A stretch of 64,000 nucleotides of DNA, taken from Caryophanon sp036309765 (lineage in GTDB: Bacteria > Bacillota > Bacilli > Bacillales_A > Planococcaceae). Where the stretch lies: positions 1 to 64,000 of the forward strand of contig JAXJTE010000231.1 in assembly GCA_036309765.1 (NCBI GenBank), written 5' to 3'. The translations under genes and the position numbers were made by a program. Shown here piece by piece: positions 26,646 to 35,805 of this stretch. The notes beneath the pieces are model-generated. The model saw only the letters and a program-made list of their open reading frames with translations, was not told the origin of the DNA and did no database searches. How positions within the stretch are numbered: position 1 is the first letter of the stretch; every line of letters starts with the position of its first letter.

Positions 26646-26764
26646 CGCAAAAAACCCTTATTTTTCAACGTTTTTATCGATTTTGATCGTTTTTATCCAC
26701 ATTTTCCCACAAATCGTCACCAAATGATGAAAAAACGCCGTAACCATTGCTATAACAACCTTTT

Positions 26765-27475
26765 TCACTGCCCGTCATACATAAAAATGACGTCTCCATT
26801 TTCATCGACTGTGTACGGTACAGAATACGCTGGCAACACGTTCATTTGCTCAGCGACGAGTTGCTGCACATCATCACCTGGAGCTGCTTTAATTACTCCC
26901 TCATCAACGAGCCGCTGAAAATCAATGCGATAATCGACAATCGGCTCTCCTGTCGTCGTCACAAGGAGTGGCAAATGCGTCGCTGAATACGGGCTCGGCA
27001 CGGTTAGCTCATCCAATCCCATTTTTTCGTAGTCGAGCGTATAAATGTACGGCGTCACTTGCTCGCCGAACGCTGGATACTTCTGAACGAACACGCGCAA
27101 ATTAATTTCTCGAATACGTTCTGCTGCGTGCAAGTCGACAAGTTTAACGGTTGGATTGTTCTCCACGTCATACAGCACGTATTGGTAAATGCCACCGCGC
27201 TCGTACGCATTGTCTGGCGTGTTCACTAAATGCTTTGGCACAAGCTTTTGAAAATCGAGTAAATATTTTATGTACACGTTCGTATCATGCTCCGTCGTCT
27301 TAATCGGTAGCACGCTCGTTTCCGCTTTAAATGCATCGACCGCTTGCTGCACGGCGATTAAATCTGCCTCGCTCACTTGCTGCTGCACGCGCACTTCCTC
27401 TGGTGAAGCCGCTAAGCCACCGCACCCTGCAAGCAATATTGCACTCATCGCCACTGCATAGAATCGTTTATTCAT
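26765..27475 (-). CDS. Uncharacterised lipoprotein (YphF position)
   Basis: The 236-residue protein has a lipoprotein signal (MNKRFYAVAMSAILLAGC, cysteine at 18), so it should be anchored outside the membrane. The rest shows no motif I recognise; it contains the acidic, repeated patterns KYLLDFQKLVPKHL and RIDFQRLVDEGVIK, suggesting two related halves. Its place between the DUF2768 gene and hbs matches B. subtilis yphF. GGGGGAA precedes the ATG. Confidence 0.75.
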   Translation of the reverse strand: MNKRFYAVAMSAILLAGCGGLAASPEEVRVQQQVSEADLIAVQQAVDAFKAETSVLPIKTTEHDTNVYIKYLLDFQKLVPKHLVNTPDNAYERGGIYQYVLYDVENNPTVKLVDLHAAERIREINLRVFVQKYPAFGEQVTPYIYTLDYEKMGLDELTVPSPYSATHLPLLVTTTGEPIVDYRIDFQRLVDEGVIKAAPGDDVQQLVAEQMNVLPAYSVPYTVDENGDVIFMYDGQ

Positions 27476-27488
27476 GTACCATTCCCCC

Positions 27489-27701
27489 TTATGCCGGCCA
27501 CGTTGCTACAACGAGTACCATTAAAAATGAGCCGACAAAAAATAAGCTGTAGGCGACGAATTTTGTTACACCTTGCATAAGCCGGTTTTGAATTTTGTGG
27601 CGTACTAAATAAATTAAACCAATTGATGTGAGTAAAAAAAAGATACAGTAAAACGACACCCACATTACGTCTAGTGCAGGTAAATGTGAAAGTGGACCCA
27701 T
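27489..27701 (-). CDS. yphE: Small membrane protein, DUF2768 (YphE-like)
   Basis: This 70-residue protein has two hydrophobic helices (about MWVSFYCIFFLLTSIGLIYL and FVAYSLFFVGSFLMVLVVA) and belongs by sequence and context to DUF2768. The ATG at 27701 is preferred to one seven codons upstream because AAGGAG lies eight bases before it. It lies 13 bases before the lipoprotein gene, so the two are probably co-transcribed. Function unknown. Confidence 0.8.
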   Translation of the reverse strand: MGPLSHLPALDVMWVSFYCIFFLLTSIGLIYLVRHKIQNRLMQGVTKFVAYSLFFVGSFLMVLVVATWPA

Positions 27702-27799
27702 TCGCTTACACTCCTTCGCCATACTTTTTTCATTTCATTATACCACACACCTTCATTTACACATAAATTCGCTCGCTTAAAACATTTTTTATTCAAAAC

Positions 27800-27840
27800 A
27801 AAAAGCCATCAATGGCACATGCGTCCATCAATGGCTTTCA
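27800..27840 (-). terminator. Terminator of der-gpsA
   Basis: AAGCCATTGATGG pairs with CCATTGATGGCTTTTTG around a short loop on the minus strand, just past the gpsA stop. Confidence 0.82.
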
Positions 27841-27843
27841 TCG

Positions 27844-28857
27844 TTAAATCATTTCATCAATTTCGCGCTTTTTCATACGCGCCATTAATGCATCCACTGC
27901 TTGCTTCGGTGGTGTTTCTTCAAACAATACGCTATACAATGCGCTTGAAATTGGCATCGCGACGTCGTACTGCGCTGCGAGCTGATGCGCCGCCTTTGCA
28001 GTACGAACACCTTCAACAACCATGCCCATTTGCTCTAAAATTTCATCGAGCTTATAGCCTTTACCAAGCAAATTGCCCGCACGCCAGTTACGTGAATGCA
28101 CACTCGTACATGTAACGATTAAGTCACCCATACCTGTTAACCCGGCAAACGTTAGCGGGTTCGCGCCCATTTTCACACCGAGGCGTGAAATTTCGGCTAA
28201 GCCGCGCGTGATGAGTGCAGCTTTTGCATTGTCGCCGTAGCCTAAGCCGTCAACCGCTCCTGCTGCAAGCGCGATAACATTTTTTAAAGCACCGCCAATT
28301 TCTGCTCCGATAACGTCCTCTAGTGTGTACACGCGGAAATAGCTGCTCATAAACGCATCTTGCACGCGCTCTGCTGCTCGCATATTTTCACATGCAACGG
28401 TCACTGTCGTCGGATGCTGTAGCACAACTTCCTCTGCGTGACTCGGTCCAGATAGCACGACGATATCACTGCGAAGCGTAGACGGGATTTCCTCTGCAAG
28501 CAGCTCCGAAATACGCTTTAATGAATCTGGTTCAATCCCCTTTGAAACGTGAACGAATAGCTTTTCCTCACGCATGAAAGGCACAAACTGCTGACAAACA
28601 CTGCGTATTGCCTTCGTCGGTACTGCGACAACAACAATATCGCTTTCGTTGACTGCTTGCTGTAGCGATGCCGTTGCAACTAAGCTTGTCGGTAGCGTCG
28701 TGTCAGGTAAATACTTCGCGTTCGTATGCTGCGTATTCATTTCGTCCACTTGGTCTTGTCGATGCGACCAAATGCGAACGCGATGTCCATTTTCTGCTAA
28801 AACAATGGCAAGCGCTGTCCCCCATGAACCTGCGCCTAAAACGGAAATGTTCTCCAC
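27844..28857 (-). CDS. gpsA: Glycerol-3-phosphate dehydrogenase [NAD(P)+]
   Basis: GpsA reduces dihydroxyacetone phosphate to glycerol-3-phosphate for phospholipid synthesis. The 337-residue protein has the Rossmann motif GAGSWGTALA near residues 8-17, the SKGIE segment near 108-112 and the substrate lysine region GGALKNVIALAAG near 188-200. The start is GTG with GGGGG upstream. It is 12 bases after der. Confidence 0.95.
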   Translation of the reverse strand: MENISVLGAGSWGTALAIVLAENGHRVRIWSHRQDQVDEMNTQHTNAKYLPDTTLPTSLVATASLQQAVNESDIVVVAVPTKAIRSVCQQFVPFMREEKLFVHVSKGIEPDSLKRISELLAEEIPSTLRSDIVVLSGPSHAEEVVLQHPTTVTVACENMRAAERVQDAFMSSYFRVYTLEDVIGAEIGGALKNVIALAAGAVDGLGYGDNAKAALITRGLAEISRLGVKMGANPLTFAGLTGMGDLIVTCTSVHSRNWRAGNLLGKGYKLDEILEQMGMVVEGVRTAKAAHQLAAQYDVAMPISSALYSVLFEETPPKQAVDALMARMKKREIDEMI

Positions 28858-28869
28858 ATCAATAACCCC

Positions 28870-30180
28870 CTATGCGCGTGCACGAGTAATTAAACGAATT
28901 GGTGTCCCTTCAAAGTCAAACGTTTCACGAATACGGTTTTCTAAGAAGCGCTCGTATGAGAAGTGCATTAATTCTGGTTCGTTCACGAATACAACGAATG
29001 TCGGTGGTTGAATCGCTACTTGTGTTGCGTAGTAAATACGTAGACGGCGACCTTTGTCTGTCGGCGCTGGGTTACGTGCTACTGAGTCTTCAATGACTTC
29101 ATTTAAAATAGAAGATTGTACGCGCATTGCATGGTTTTCACTTACGCGCTGGATAATCGGTAAAATTTGGTGTACGCGTTTTTTCGTTTTCGCTGATACG
29201 AAAATGATTGGTGCGTAATCTAAAAATAAGAAGTGCTCACGAATTTGTTCCGTATAGAAGTTCATCGTCTTCTCGTCTTTTTCTACCGCGTCCCATTTGT
29301 TCACGACGATAATAACTGCTTTACCCGCTTCGTGCGCGTAACCAGCGATTTTTTTGTCTTGTTCTTGAATGCCTTCATCTGCATTTAGAACGACTAATAC
29401 AACATCTGAGCGTTCAATGGCACGTAATGCACGCAGCACAGAATACTTCTCTGTCGTTTCGTACACTTTCCCTTTTTTACGCATACCCGCTGTATCAATA
29501 ATCACGTATTCTTGACCGTCATATTCATACGGGCTATCGATTGCATCACGCGTCGTACCTGCTACTTCTGATACGATTACACGCTCATGCCCTAAAAATG
29601 CGTTTACTAACGATGATTTCCCTACGTTTGGTCGACCGATTAATGAGAACTTGATCACATCGTCGCCATATGGATTTTCATCTTCTTGTGGGAAATGTTT
29701 CGCACAATCATCAAGTAAATCCCCTAAGCCTAAACCATGTGAGCCCGAGATTGGGAACGGTTCGCCAAAGCCTAGTGCGTAGAAGTCATAAATCATGTTG
29801 CGCATATCTGGGTTGTCGACTTTGTTTACGGCAAGTACGACTGGTTTTTTCGTGCGGTATAGCATTTTTGCAACTTGCTCATCTGCCATCGTTACGCCTT
29901 CACGACCATTTGTCATGAAAATAATTACGTCTGCCTCATCAATAGCGATTTCTGCTTGCTGACGAATTTGCTCCATAAATGGCGCGTCGCTAATTTCGAT
30001 CCCGCCTGTGTCAATAATATTAAAATCATGCGTTAACCATTCAGCCGAACTATAAATACGGTCACGCGTTACGCCAGGAATATCCTCGACGATTGATACA
30101 CGTTCACCAACAATACGGTTAAAAATTGTTGATTTCCCTACGTTCGGACGGCCAACGATTGCAATAACTGGTTTTGTCAT
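28870..30180 (-). CDS. der: Ribosome-assembly GTPase Der (EngA)
   Basis: Der has two tandem GTPase domains and a KH-like C-terminus and is needed for 50S assembly. Both P-loops are seen, GRPNVGKSTIFN near residues 10-21 and GRPNVGKSSLVN near 183-194, with the NKVD and NKWD specificity motifs. The protein is 436 residues, the usual length. The ATG at 30180 fits the family start (MTKPVIAIVGRPNVGKS); an upstream ATG is not needed. Confidence 0.95.
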   Translation of the reverse strand: MTKPVIAIVGRPNVGKSTIFNRIVGERVSIVEDIPGVTRDRIYSSAEWLTHDFNIIDTGGIEISDAPFMEQIRQQAEIAIDEADVIIFMTNGREGVTMADEQVAKMLYRTKKPVVLAVNKVDNPDMRNMIYDFYALGFGEPFPISGSHGLGLGDLLDDCAKHFPQEDENPYGDDVIKFSLIGRPNVGKSSLVNAFLGHERVIVSEVAGTTRDAIDSPYEYDGQEYVIIDTAGMRKKGKVYETTEKYSVLRALRAIERSDVVLVVLNADEGIQEQDKKIAGYAHEAGKAVIIVVNKWDAVEKDEKTMNFYTEQIREHFLFLDYAPIIFVSAKTKKRVHQILPIIQRVSENHAMRVQSSILNEVIEDSVARNPAPTDKGRRLRIYYATQVAIQPPTFVVFVNEPELMHFSYERFLENRIRETFDFEGTPIRLITRARA

Positions 30181-30348
30181 TTCGTTTTCATCCTTCCAAC
30201 TTTCAATCATGCTGTATAATAAGCCACTTTGTATTATACATCAAAGAGTTGATTATATCACACGAAATCATCGAATGTAAAAAAAGGTTTACCTTCTATG
30301 CGCTTGTGGGAATACTCAACCATACATGTTAAAGGAGGAATCATACGC

Positions 30349-30787
30349 ATGAATCGAAACTGTACAAAATGTTGAAGAATATAAAGCATTACTGAACCGC
30401 CTACGCGACGAAGGCTATCACGATGAGGACATCACGGTGTTAACGAAAGAAACGGACGCGTACGACTTATCAAACGCCGATGTAGACGTTGAGCAATCGC
30501 ACACAATTGGCGCACATTTTAAAGCAATTTTTAGCGGTGCAGAGCCGTCTGCTGAATCGTTACGCGAAATCGGCATTCCAGAGGCGGAGTTTGACGACTA
30601 CTTAAATGTGCTTCATTACGGCGGCGCAATCGTGTACACGGGCGACAAAGCCGACTTAGAAGAACAGCACCGCGCAGCTCATCCACAAGAGCGCGACGGA
30701 TTACTTGGCACAGAAATTCAAAAACATGAAACCGAAGAAGCAAATGCACATATAGAGGACGCCGCACAATTTCGTCGCCGCGACTAA
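30349..30787 (+). pseudogene. YflT-type general stress protein gene with a frameshift at its start
   Basis: A strong ribosome site (AAAGGAGG) and ATG at 30349 lead into a frame that stops after eight codons. The next frame, open from 30353, reads IETVQNVEEYKALLNRLRDEGY, the expected N-terminus of a general stress protein 17M/YflT domain, and stays open to 30787. A one-base frame change directly after the ATG would join them. The visible open frame alone starts at a GTG (30437) inside the domain and lacks a ribosome site. It may be a real inactivation or a sequencing error. Confidence 0.7.
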
Positions 30788-30789
30788 TA

Positions 30790-30830
30790 AAAAAAAGCAG
30801 TAGCTCCGTTTATTGGGCTACTGCTTTTGA
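30790..30830. terminator. Bidirectional terminator between stress gene and DUF4825 lipoprotein gene
   Basis: AAAAGCAGTAGC pairs with GCTACTGCTTTT around a 12-base loop, between convergent genes. Confidence 0.9.
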
Positions 30831-31234
30831 AGTTGTTCAATTAATTCGCGCAGTGCTGCTTCATCATGAATGTTGCGCACATCGATGCCGTACGTGTCGT
30901 TTATTTGCTCGCGTGACAGCTCATACGCCTGCTCGCCCACTGTGTAATGCACCCAATCGACGTTTTGAATTAAGCTAAATAAATACGTGCCGTTTGTTAA
31001 CATTTGTTCTTCGGTTAACTCATCGTAATGGAGCTGAACGCCATACGGTTCCATATCAGTATACAGCTCCATTTGGATAAAATGTGCCGCTCCGTCCACT
31101 TGCTCGACGACCGCACGCACAGAGGATGCATCACCAATATACGTATTTTTATACGAAAATACACCTTGCTGCTCTTGCTCACTACATGCGACGAGTAGTA
31201 GCAGCATCGCACCTAACAAAATCATTCGTTTCAT
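30818..31234 (-). CDS. DUF4825 lipoprotein
   Basis: The 138-residue protein starts MKRMILLGAMLLLLVACSEQ, a lipoprotein signal with the modified cysteine at 17. The segment YKNTYIGDASSVRAVVEQV is typical of DUF4825. No enzymatic role is known. The ATG at 31234 has AGGTGAG upstream and places the signal at the N-terminus; a GTG-type extension upstream would bury it. It starts 8 bases after the TetR gene ends, so co-regulation is likely. Confidence 0.8.
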   Translation of the reverse strand: MKRMILLGAMLLLLVACSEQEQQGVFSYKNTYIGDASSVRAVVEQVDGAAHFIQMELYTDMEPYGVQLHYDELTEEQMLTNGTYLFSLIQNVDWVHYTVGEQAYELSREQINDTYGIDVRNIHDEAALRELIEQLQKQ

Positions 31235-31242
31235 CTGCTCAC

Positions 31243-32103
31243 CTACTTTGTTTTCATATAATGCCACGTCACGTTGACAAACTGCTGAACGCGCTGCTCA
31301 AGTTCCGTTTGTAAAAAGCTGCTTGGCAATGCTGGCAACAATGCACGCAGCACCGTAACACGTAACGTTTCGCGCGATAATTCCTCTTGCACAGCTTGCA
31401 GTAGCTCTCGCTGTTCGGATGTTAATGCCTGCTCTAACAAATCTTCCACAAGCTGTAACAAATCTGCTTTCATGACGACTGGTCTTGTAATTGTTTGCTC
31501 CAGCACGCTTAAATAAGACGTATTAATAAAGCATGTCGTAATATTTGGCAGCAAAATCTCGACATATTTAAACATCGTCGATACGAGTTCTTTTAATGTA
31601 TAGGCACTATTTGTGACGCGCAGCACAAACAGCATATGGTGAGTCATGCCATGCACAAGCACCGCTGCCTCATATGTTTGATCCTCATAAGAAAATGCGT
31701 ATACCTCCTGCAAGCGCTCTTGAATCCAGCGTAACTCAATTAAACGGTGCTGCAACACTAAGTTTTTCAGCTCTGGCTCATTGGAGTGCAGTAGCCCTTC
31801 AAATAAAACATGTAAATTACGTTTTTCGTTTGTATGAATTAATACGGATATTTGTTCAATTAGCAGCTCTTTATCCGTTGCGTCTTTGCCAACCTCTAAT
31901 GCAAGTCGATATTCACGAGCCTCATAGCGCAGCAACTCGAGTACTGCCGCAATACATTCTGTTTTCGATGCAAAATAATTGTAAAACGTTCCCTTTGAAA
32001 TGTTCGCCCGCTCAATAATTTCTTGAATCGATGTTTGCTGAACACCGCGTTCAATAAATAACGTGAACGCAACATCGGCGACATGACGTTTTCGCTTGTT
32101 CAT
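31243..32103 (-). CDS. TetR/AcrR-family transcriptional regulator
   Basis: The 286-residue protein has an N-terminal TetR helix-turn-helix (about 3-50: VAFTLFIERGVQQTSIQEIIERANISKGTFYNYFASK). The remainder is helical and presumably binds a ligand. It is about 80-90 residues longer than most TetR regulators, with an added glutamate/leucine-rich C-terminal part. GGAGGC precedes the ATG at 32103. Its target is unknown; the downstream lipoprotein gene is the obvious candidate. Confidence 0.88.
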   Translation of the reverse strand: MNKRKRHVADVAFTLFIERGVQQTSIQEIIERANISKGTFYNYFASKTECIAAVLELLRYEAREYRLALEVGKDATDKELLIEQISVLIHTNEKRNLHVLFEGLLHSNEPELKNLVLQHRLIELRWIQERLQEVYAFSYEDQTYEAAVLVHGMTHHMLFVLRVTNSAYTLKELVSTMFKYVEILLPNITTCFINTSYLSVLEQTITRPVVMKADLLQLVEDLLEQALTSEQRELLQAVQEELSRETLRVTVLRALLPALPSSFLQTELEQRVQQFVNVTWHYMKTK

Positions 32104-32244
32104 AATGCCTCCCATTTGTACGATGTGTCCACTTCAGTATAAAGGAAATATGTCGTTTTTCAAATCGGCAACGTTTTATTGAAACTATTTGCCCGAAATT
32201 GCGTATAATAAATTGTACATATTTATTTTAAAGGAGGCATTTTT

Positions 32245-33015
32245 ATGTCATTTTTCAAAAAAGCATTAGCAAGCTTCGGTGTCGGTGCTGCCAAAGTTGA
32301 TACGATTTTAGATCGTTCAAACGTCCGCGTAGGCGATACAATTACAGGTCGCGTCGAAATTGTCGGTGGCGACGTCGCACAAACAATTGATGCGATTTCT
32401 TTAGTGCTATACACATCGTACACGAAAGAATTAAACGACACGAAATACGAAGAGGACGTTGTGTTAGAAAACTTGCGCATTAGCGAAGCATTCACAGTCG
32501 AAGCAGGCGAGAAAAAATCACTGCCGTTTTCATTTGAACTACCATACGAAACGCCAATTACGATGGGCAAAACGCGCGTCTGGGTACACACGGGGTTAGA
32601 CATTGCAATGGCGATTGACCCGACTGACAAAGATTACATTTCCGTTGAGCCAACACCACTTACGACAGAAATTTTAAACGCGGTGCAAGCACTCGGCTTC
32701 CGTTTACGCGAAGTAGAATGCGAAGCAGCAGCACCAGTGTATCGCAACCGTTACCCGTTCGCACAAGAGTTTGAGTTCGTGCCAACGTCTGGGCAATTCC
32801 GCGGCAAGCTTGATGAATTTGAAGTGATGTTTTTATCACAATCTGCTCATTCAGCCGAGCTACTGCTACAAATCGACCGCAAAGTGCGCGGCTTAAGCAG
32901 CTTCTTTGCCGAGGCGCTTGATTTAGACGAGTCGTTCGTGCGCTTAACGATTACGACAGCAGACATTCCACAGCTACAACAAAAGCTGTCGCAAATTATT
33001 CAGCAGCACGTATAA
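32245..33015 (+). CDS. spo0M: Sporulation-control protein Spo0M family (arrestin-like)
   Basis: The 256-residue protein begins MSFFKKALASFGVGAAKVDT and has the arrestin-like beta-sandwich features of Spo0M (NVRVGDTITGRVEIVGGDVAQ; KSLPFSFELPYETPIT). Spo0M affects early sporulation and cell-envelope processes in Bacillus, but family members also occur in non-sporulating bacteria, so its presence does not show sporulation. AAAGGAGG lies before the ATG. A bidirectional terminator follows. Confidence 0.9.
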   Translation: MSFFKKALASFGVGAAKVDTILDRSNVRVGDTITGRVEIVGGDVAQTIDAISLVLYTSYTKELNDTKYEEDVVLENLRISEAFTVEAGEKKSLPFSFELPYETPITMGKTRVWVHTGLDIAMAIDPTDKDYISVEPTPLTTEILNAVQALGFRLREVECEAAAPVYRNRYPFAQEFEFVPTSGQFRGKLDEFEVMFLSQSAHSAELLLQIDRKVRGLSSFFAEALDLDESFVRLTITTADIPQLQQKLSQIIQQHV

Positions 33016-33022
33016 AACGACA

Positions 33023-33069
33023 AAAAGGGCTATGCAACACGTCAATGGACGCGTGCATAACCCTTTTTT
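33023..33069. terminator. Bidirectional terminator between spo0M and rpsA-like gene
   Basis: AAAAAGGGCTATGC / GCATAACCCTTTTTT with an inner ACACG/CGTGT-type stem; it lies between convergent genes. Confidence 0.88.
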
Positions 33070-33071
33070 CA

Positions 33072-34241
33072 TTAATCTTGTTTAAATTTCTTTAACTGAT
33101 CGCCGATGACGTCCGCAAATGAGAAGCCGCTATTTTCTTCTGGTAGCTCATATGACTCATCGACTTCCTTCGTTGACGATGCTTGCTGTGCAGGTGCTTC
33201 TTGTAGCTGCTTAATGCTCAGTGATAGACGGTTATTCCCTTCCTCACCACTTACTTCAAGCACTTTCACACGCACTTCTTCGCCTTCTGTTAACACTTCT
33301 TGCGGTGTGCCGATATGCTTATGTGAAATTTGTGAAATATGCACAAGCCCTTCGACACCTGGGAATACTTCAACGAACGCGCCAAATGGTACTAAGCGAC
33401 GCACAACACCTGTTAATTCTGAATCAACTGGTGCTTTTTGCTCGATGTCTTCCCACGGACCAGGTTCTGTATCTTTAATCGATAACGAAATGCGCTCATT
33501 CGCTGTATCAACCGATAATACTTTCACGCGCACTTGTTGTCCTTCTGATAACACATCCGTTACATCCGTTACATGCTGGTGCGACAGCTGTGAAATATGC
33601 ACTAAGCCGTCGATGCCACCTAAGTCAACGAACGCACCAAACGCGGCAATACGCTGAACTGTACCATCTAGCTCGTCACCTACTGCAATCGTTTCGATAA
33701 TGTTTTGCTTTTTCGCTTTTTTCTCGTCCTCTACAACAGCACGATGCGATAAAATTAAGCGACCTTTTTCTTTGTCGAGTTCCACGATTTTAAATGACAG
33801 CATGCGCCCTTTGTAATCATCAAATTCCTCAACGAAATAATCTTCCACTAATGATGCTGGTACGAAGCCACGTACACCTAAATCAACTACTAGGCCGCCT
33901 TTGACCACATCTTTTACTTCCGCATCAAACACTTCACCAGCCGCAAATTGTGCTTCTAGCTTATCCCAAGCGTTTAATGCATCGACTTTGCGCTTTGAAA
34001 GCACGAAATTTTCTTCTTCTACCTTCGTAATGAGTAGCTTTAGCTCATCACCTACTGATACCGCGTCAGAAGCTTTTTCAACGTGTAAGCTAGATAATTC
34101 ACTAATTGGCACGATACCATCAAACGGCGCACCGTCAATTGTTACCGTTACCGATTTATCGTCTACTTGTGCGGCTACCGCGTTAACGATATCACCTTCT
34201 TTAAACTGTTGGCTTGCTCCTAAATTCATCTCTTCAGACAT
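33072..34241 (-). CDS. ypfD: S1 RNA-binding protein (30S ribosomal protein S1 homologue, YpfD)
   Basis: The 389-residue protein contains four S1 domains (about residues 15-85, 103-170, 188-258, 272-345); the last two show GAFVDLGGIDGLVHISQLSH and GAFVEVFPGVEGLVHISQISH. The C-terminus is acidic and variable. In Bacilli this shorter S1 lacks some domains of the E. coli protein and its ribosomal role is weaker. It follows cmk, the usual order. Confidence 0.92.
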   Translation of the reverse strand: MSEEMNLGASQQFKEGDIVNAVAAQVDDKSVTVTIDGAPFDGIVPISELSSLHVEKASDAVSVGDELKLLITKVEEENFVLSKRKVDALNAWDKLEAQFAAGEVFDAEVKDVVKGGLVVDLGVRGFVPASLVEDYFVEEFDDYKGRMLSFKIVELDKEKGRLILSHRAVVEDEKKAKKQNIIETIAVGDELDGTVQRIAAFGAFVDLGGIDGLVHISQLSHQHVTDVTDVLSEGQQVRVKVLSVDTANERISLSIKDTEPGPWEDIEQKAPVDSELTGVVRRLVPFGAFVEVFPGVEGLVHISQISHKHIGTPQEVLTEGEEVRVKVLEVSGEEGNNRLSLSIKQLQEAPAQQASSTKEVDESYELPEENSGFSFADVIGDQLKKFKQD

Positions 34242-34323
34242 ATGTAACCCTCCTTCACATCTTCTATTCTATTGTATGCTATCTTGTTAATAAAAACAAA
34301 AAATAAGTGAAAAAATCGTGAAT

Positions 34324-34998
34324 TTAGTTCATTTGCTCATTTGCAAGACCTAAAATCTCTGACGCCGCTTCGTCAATTGTGAGCGTCGTCGTATCTAAAT
34401 AAATCGCATCGTCGGCTTGCACGAGTGGAGACACTTCTCGCTCGCTATCTAACTTGTCGCGCAGTGCGATATCTTCCATTAGCGATTCCATCGTTGATTC
34501 GATGCCGCGCTTTTCGTTATCAATGAATCGACGGCGTGCGCGTTCTTCTACCGTTGCAGACATGAACACTTTTAGCTCTGCTTGTGGCAATACGTGCGTC
34601 GCAATGTCGCGTCCGTCCATGACAACACCACCTGCTGCTGCGAGCTGTTGCTGTGCTGCGACCATTTGCTCACGAATCGCTCCGTGTGCCGCAACTTGTG
34701 ATACGGAAGACGTAACGTCGTTTGTACGAATGACGTCCGATACGTTGTCACCATCTAAAAATACGAGCTGTCCGTTTGCTGACGGCTGTAGCTCAATTGT
34801 TGATGCTTGTAATAGCTCAGCTAATGCTGCCTCATCTGCAAGCGATACGTTTTGCTGCAACGCTTTATACGTAATGGCGCGATACATTGCACCTGTGTCA
34901 ATGTATGTGAAGCCTAATTGTTCTGCGACGATTTTCGCAATCGTGCTTTTGCCAGCGCCTGCTGGTCCATCAATGGCAATTTGAATCGTTTTCTTCAT
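34324..34998 (-). CDS. cmk: Cytidylate kinase
   Basis: Cmk phosphorylates CMP and dCMP. The 224-residue protein has the P-loop GPAGAGKSTIAK near residues 10-21, the CMP-binding YIDTGAMYRAI near 32-42 and GRDIATHVLP near 127-136. It precedes the S1 gene by 82 bases. Confidence 0.95.
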   Translation of the reverse strand: MKKTIQIAIDGPAGAGKSTIAKIVAEQLGFTYIDTGAMYRAITYKALQQNVSLADEAALAELLQASTIELQPSANGQLVFLDGDNVSDVIRTNDVTSSVSQVAAHGAIREQMVAAQQQLAAAGGVVMDGRDIATHVLPQAELKVFMSATVEERARRRFIDNEKRGIESTMESLMEDIALRDKLDSEREVSPLVQADDAIYLDTTTLTIDEAASEILGLANEQMN

Positions 34999-35041
34999 AG
35001 TTATTCAATCCTTTCTTACTCCCTTTAGTTTAGCATAAAGG

Positions 35042-35074
35042 CAAAAAAAAGCCTCGTTTGAGAACGAGACTTTT
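35042..35074 (-). terminator. Terminator of the PilZ gene
   Basis: AGTCTCGTTCTC pairs with AACGAGGCTTTTTTT on the minus strand, directly after the gene stop. Confidence 0.8.
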
Positions 35075-35078
35075 ATCA

Positions 35079-35738
35079 TTATATATTCATTTCTTTTTTA
35101 CGCAATAAAATTTGTCGCTCGAAGCAAAAGCGCACGATGTATTGTTGATCGACGTCGAGTGGCTCAACGAATTGAACCGATGCAATCTTCACACCTTCTC
35201 GCTCAAATATGCGAACAATTTTCGATTCGGTCATGACGTAATGAAGGTCGCCATTTGAAAATGGAAGTACGACCGTCGCTTCAACCGTCATATCCTCCTC
35301 TAGCTGCTCGTAGCCTTTTAAAATGACTGCGACACCACCCGCTGAAATGTCGTCGGTTGTCAGCTGATAAAATTTATCATCCACTTTCAATGCAACGTCA
35401 ACGGCTGTTTGCACACGCACGAATTCGCGGCGCTGTAGCTTCATAATTTCTTCTGGCTCTGGCTGTTTTAGCGCAATCATCGGAATACCGACATTTTTTC
35501 GCCCAAGCACTTCTGAGACGAAAACGTACGATGACTCACCTTCAACAAGCGTCACTTTCATTTGCGTCCCATCAATTAAAAAAGCTGTTTTGCGCGTTAA
35601 TACGTTAATGGGATAGTCAATATAAAAAGCGTGTTCTTCATTTTCTACAAGCTTGCAGCGATAACGCTCGTTGCGTTCATTCACAACGGGCTCTAATGTT
35701 AACTCGGTTCCAATTTTGAAATCCACATTCTTCCCCAC
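35079..35738 (-). CDS. motI: PilZ-domain c-di-GMP receptor, flagellar brake (YpfA/MotI-like)
   Basis: The protein has an N-terminal YcgR-like domain and a C-terminal PilZ domain, with RREFVRV near residues 103-109 and DISAGGVAV near 129-137, the two parts that bind cyclic di-GMP. The B. subtilis homologue MotI halts the flagellar motor. The GTG at 35738 lacks a clear ribosome site; a GTG at 35726 (after GGGGAAG) is a plausible alternative and gives a family-like N-terminus. Together with cheR it suggests motility. It lies directly next to prsW, without ypeB and sleB. Confidence 0.88.
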   Translation of the reverse strand: MGKNVDFKIGTELTLEPVVNERNERYRCKLVENEEHAFYIDYPINVLTRKTAFLIDGTQMKVTLVEGESSYVFVSEVLGRKNVGIPMIALKQPEPEEIMKLQRREFVRVQTAVDVALKVDDKFYQLTTDDISAGGVAVILKGYEQLEEDMTVEATVVLPFSNGDLHYVMTESKIVRIFEREGVKIASVQFVEPLDVDQQYIVRFCFERQILLRKKEMNI

Positions 35739-35805
35739 ACTTACGTTATAATTTGTTAATTTATTATGCCATAGTACGCTATTTTTTTCTATAGCATAGT
35801 ATAAA

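Noticed and set aside
34454..34984. Open frame opposite cmk (176 codons)
   Set aside because: Low-complexity Ser/Cys-rich product opposite a well-conserved gene; no supporting start or motif.
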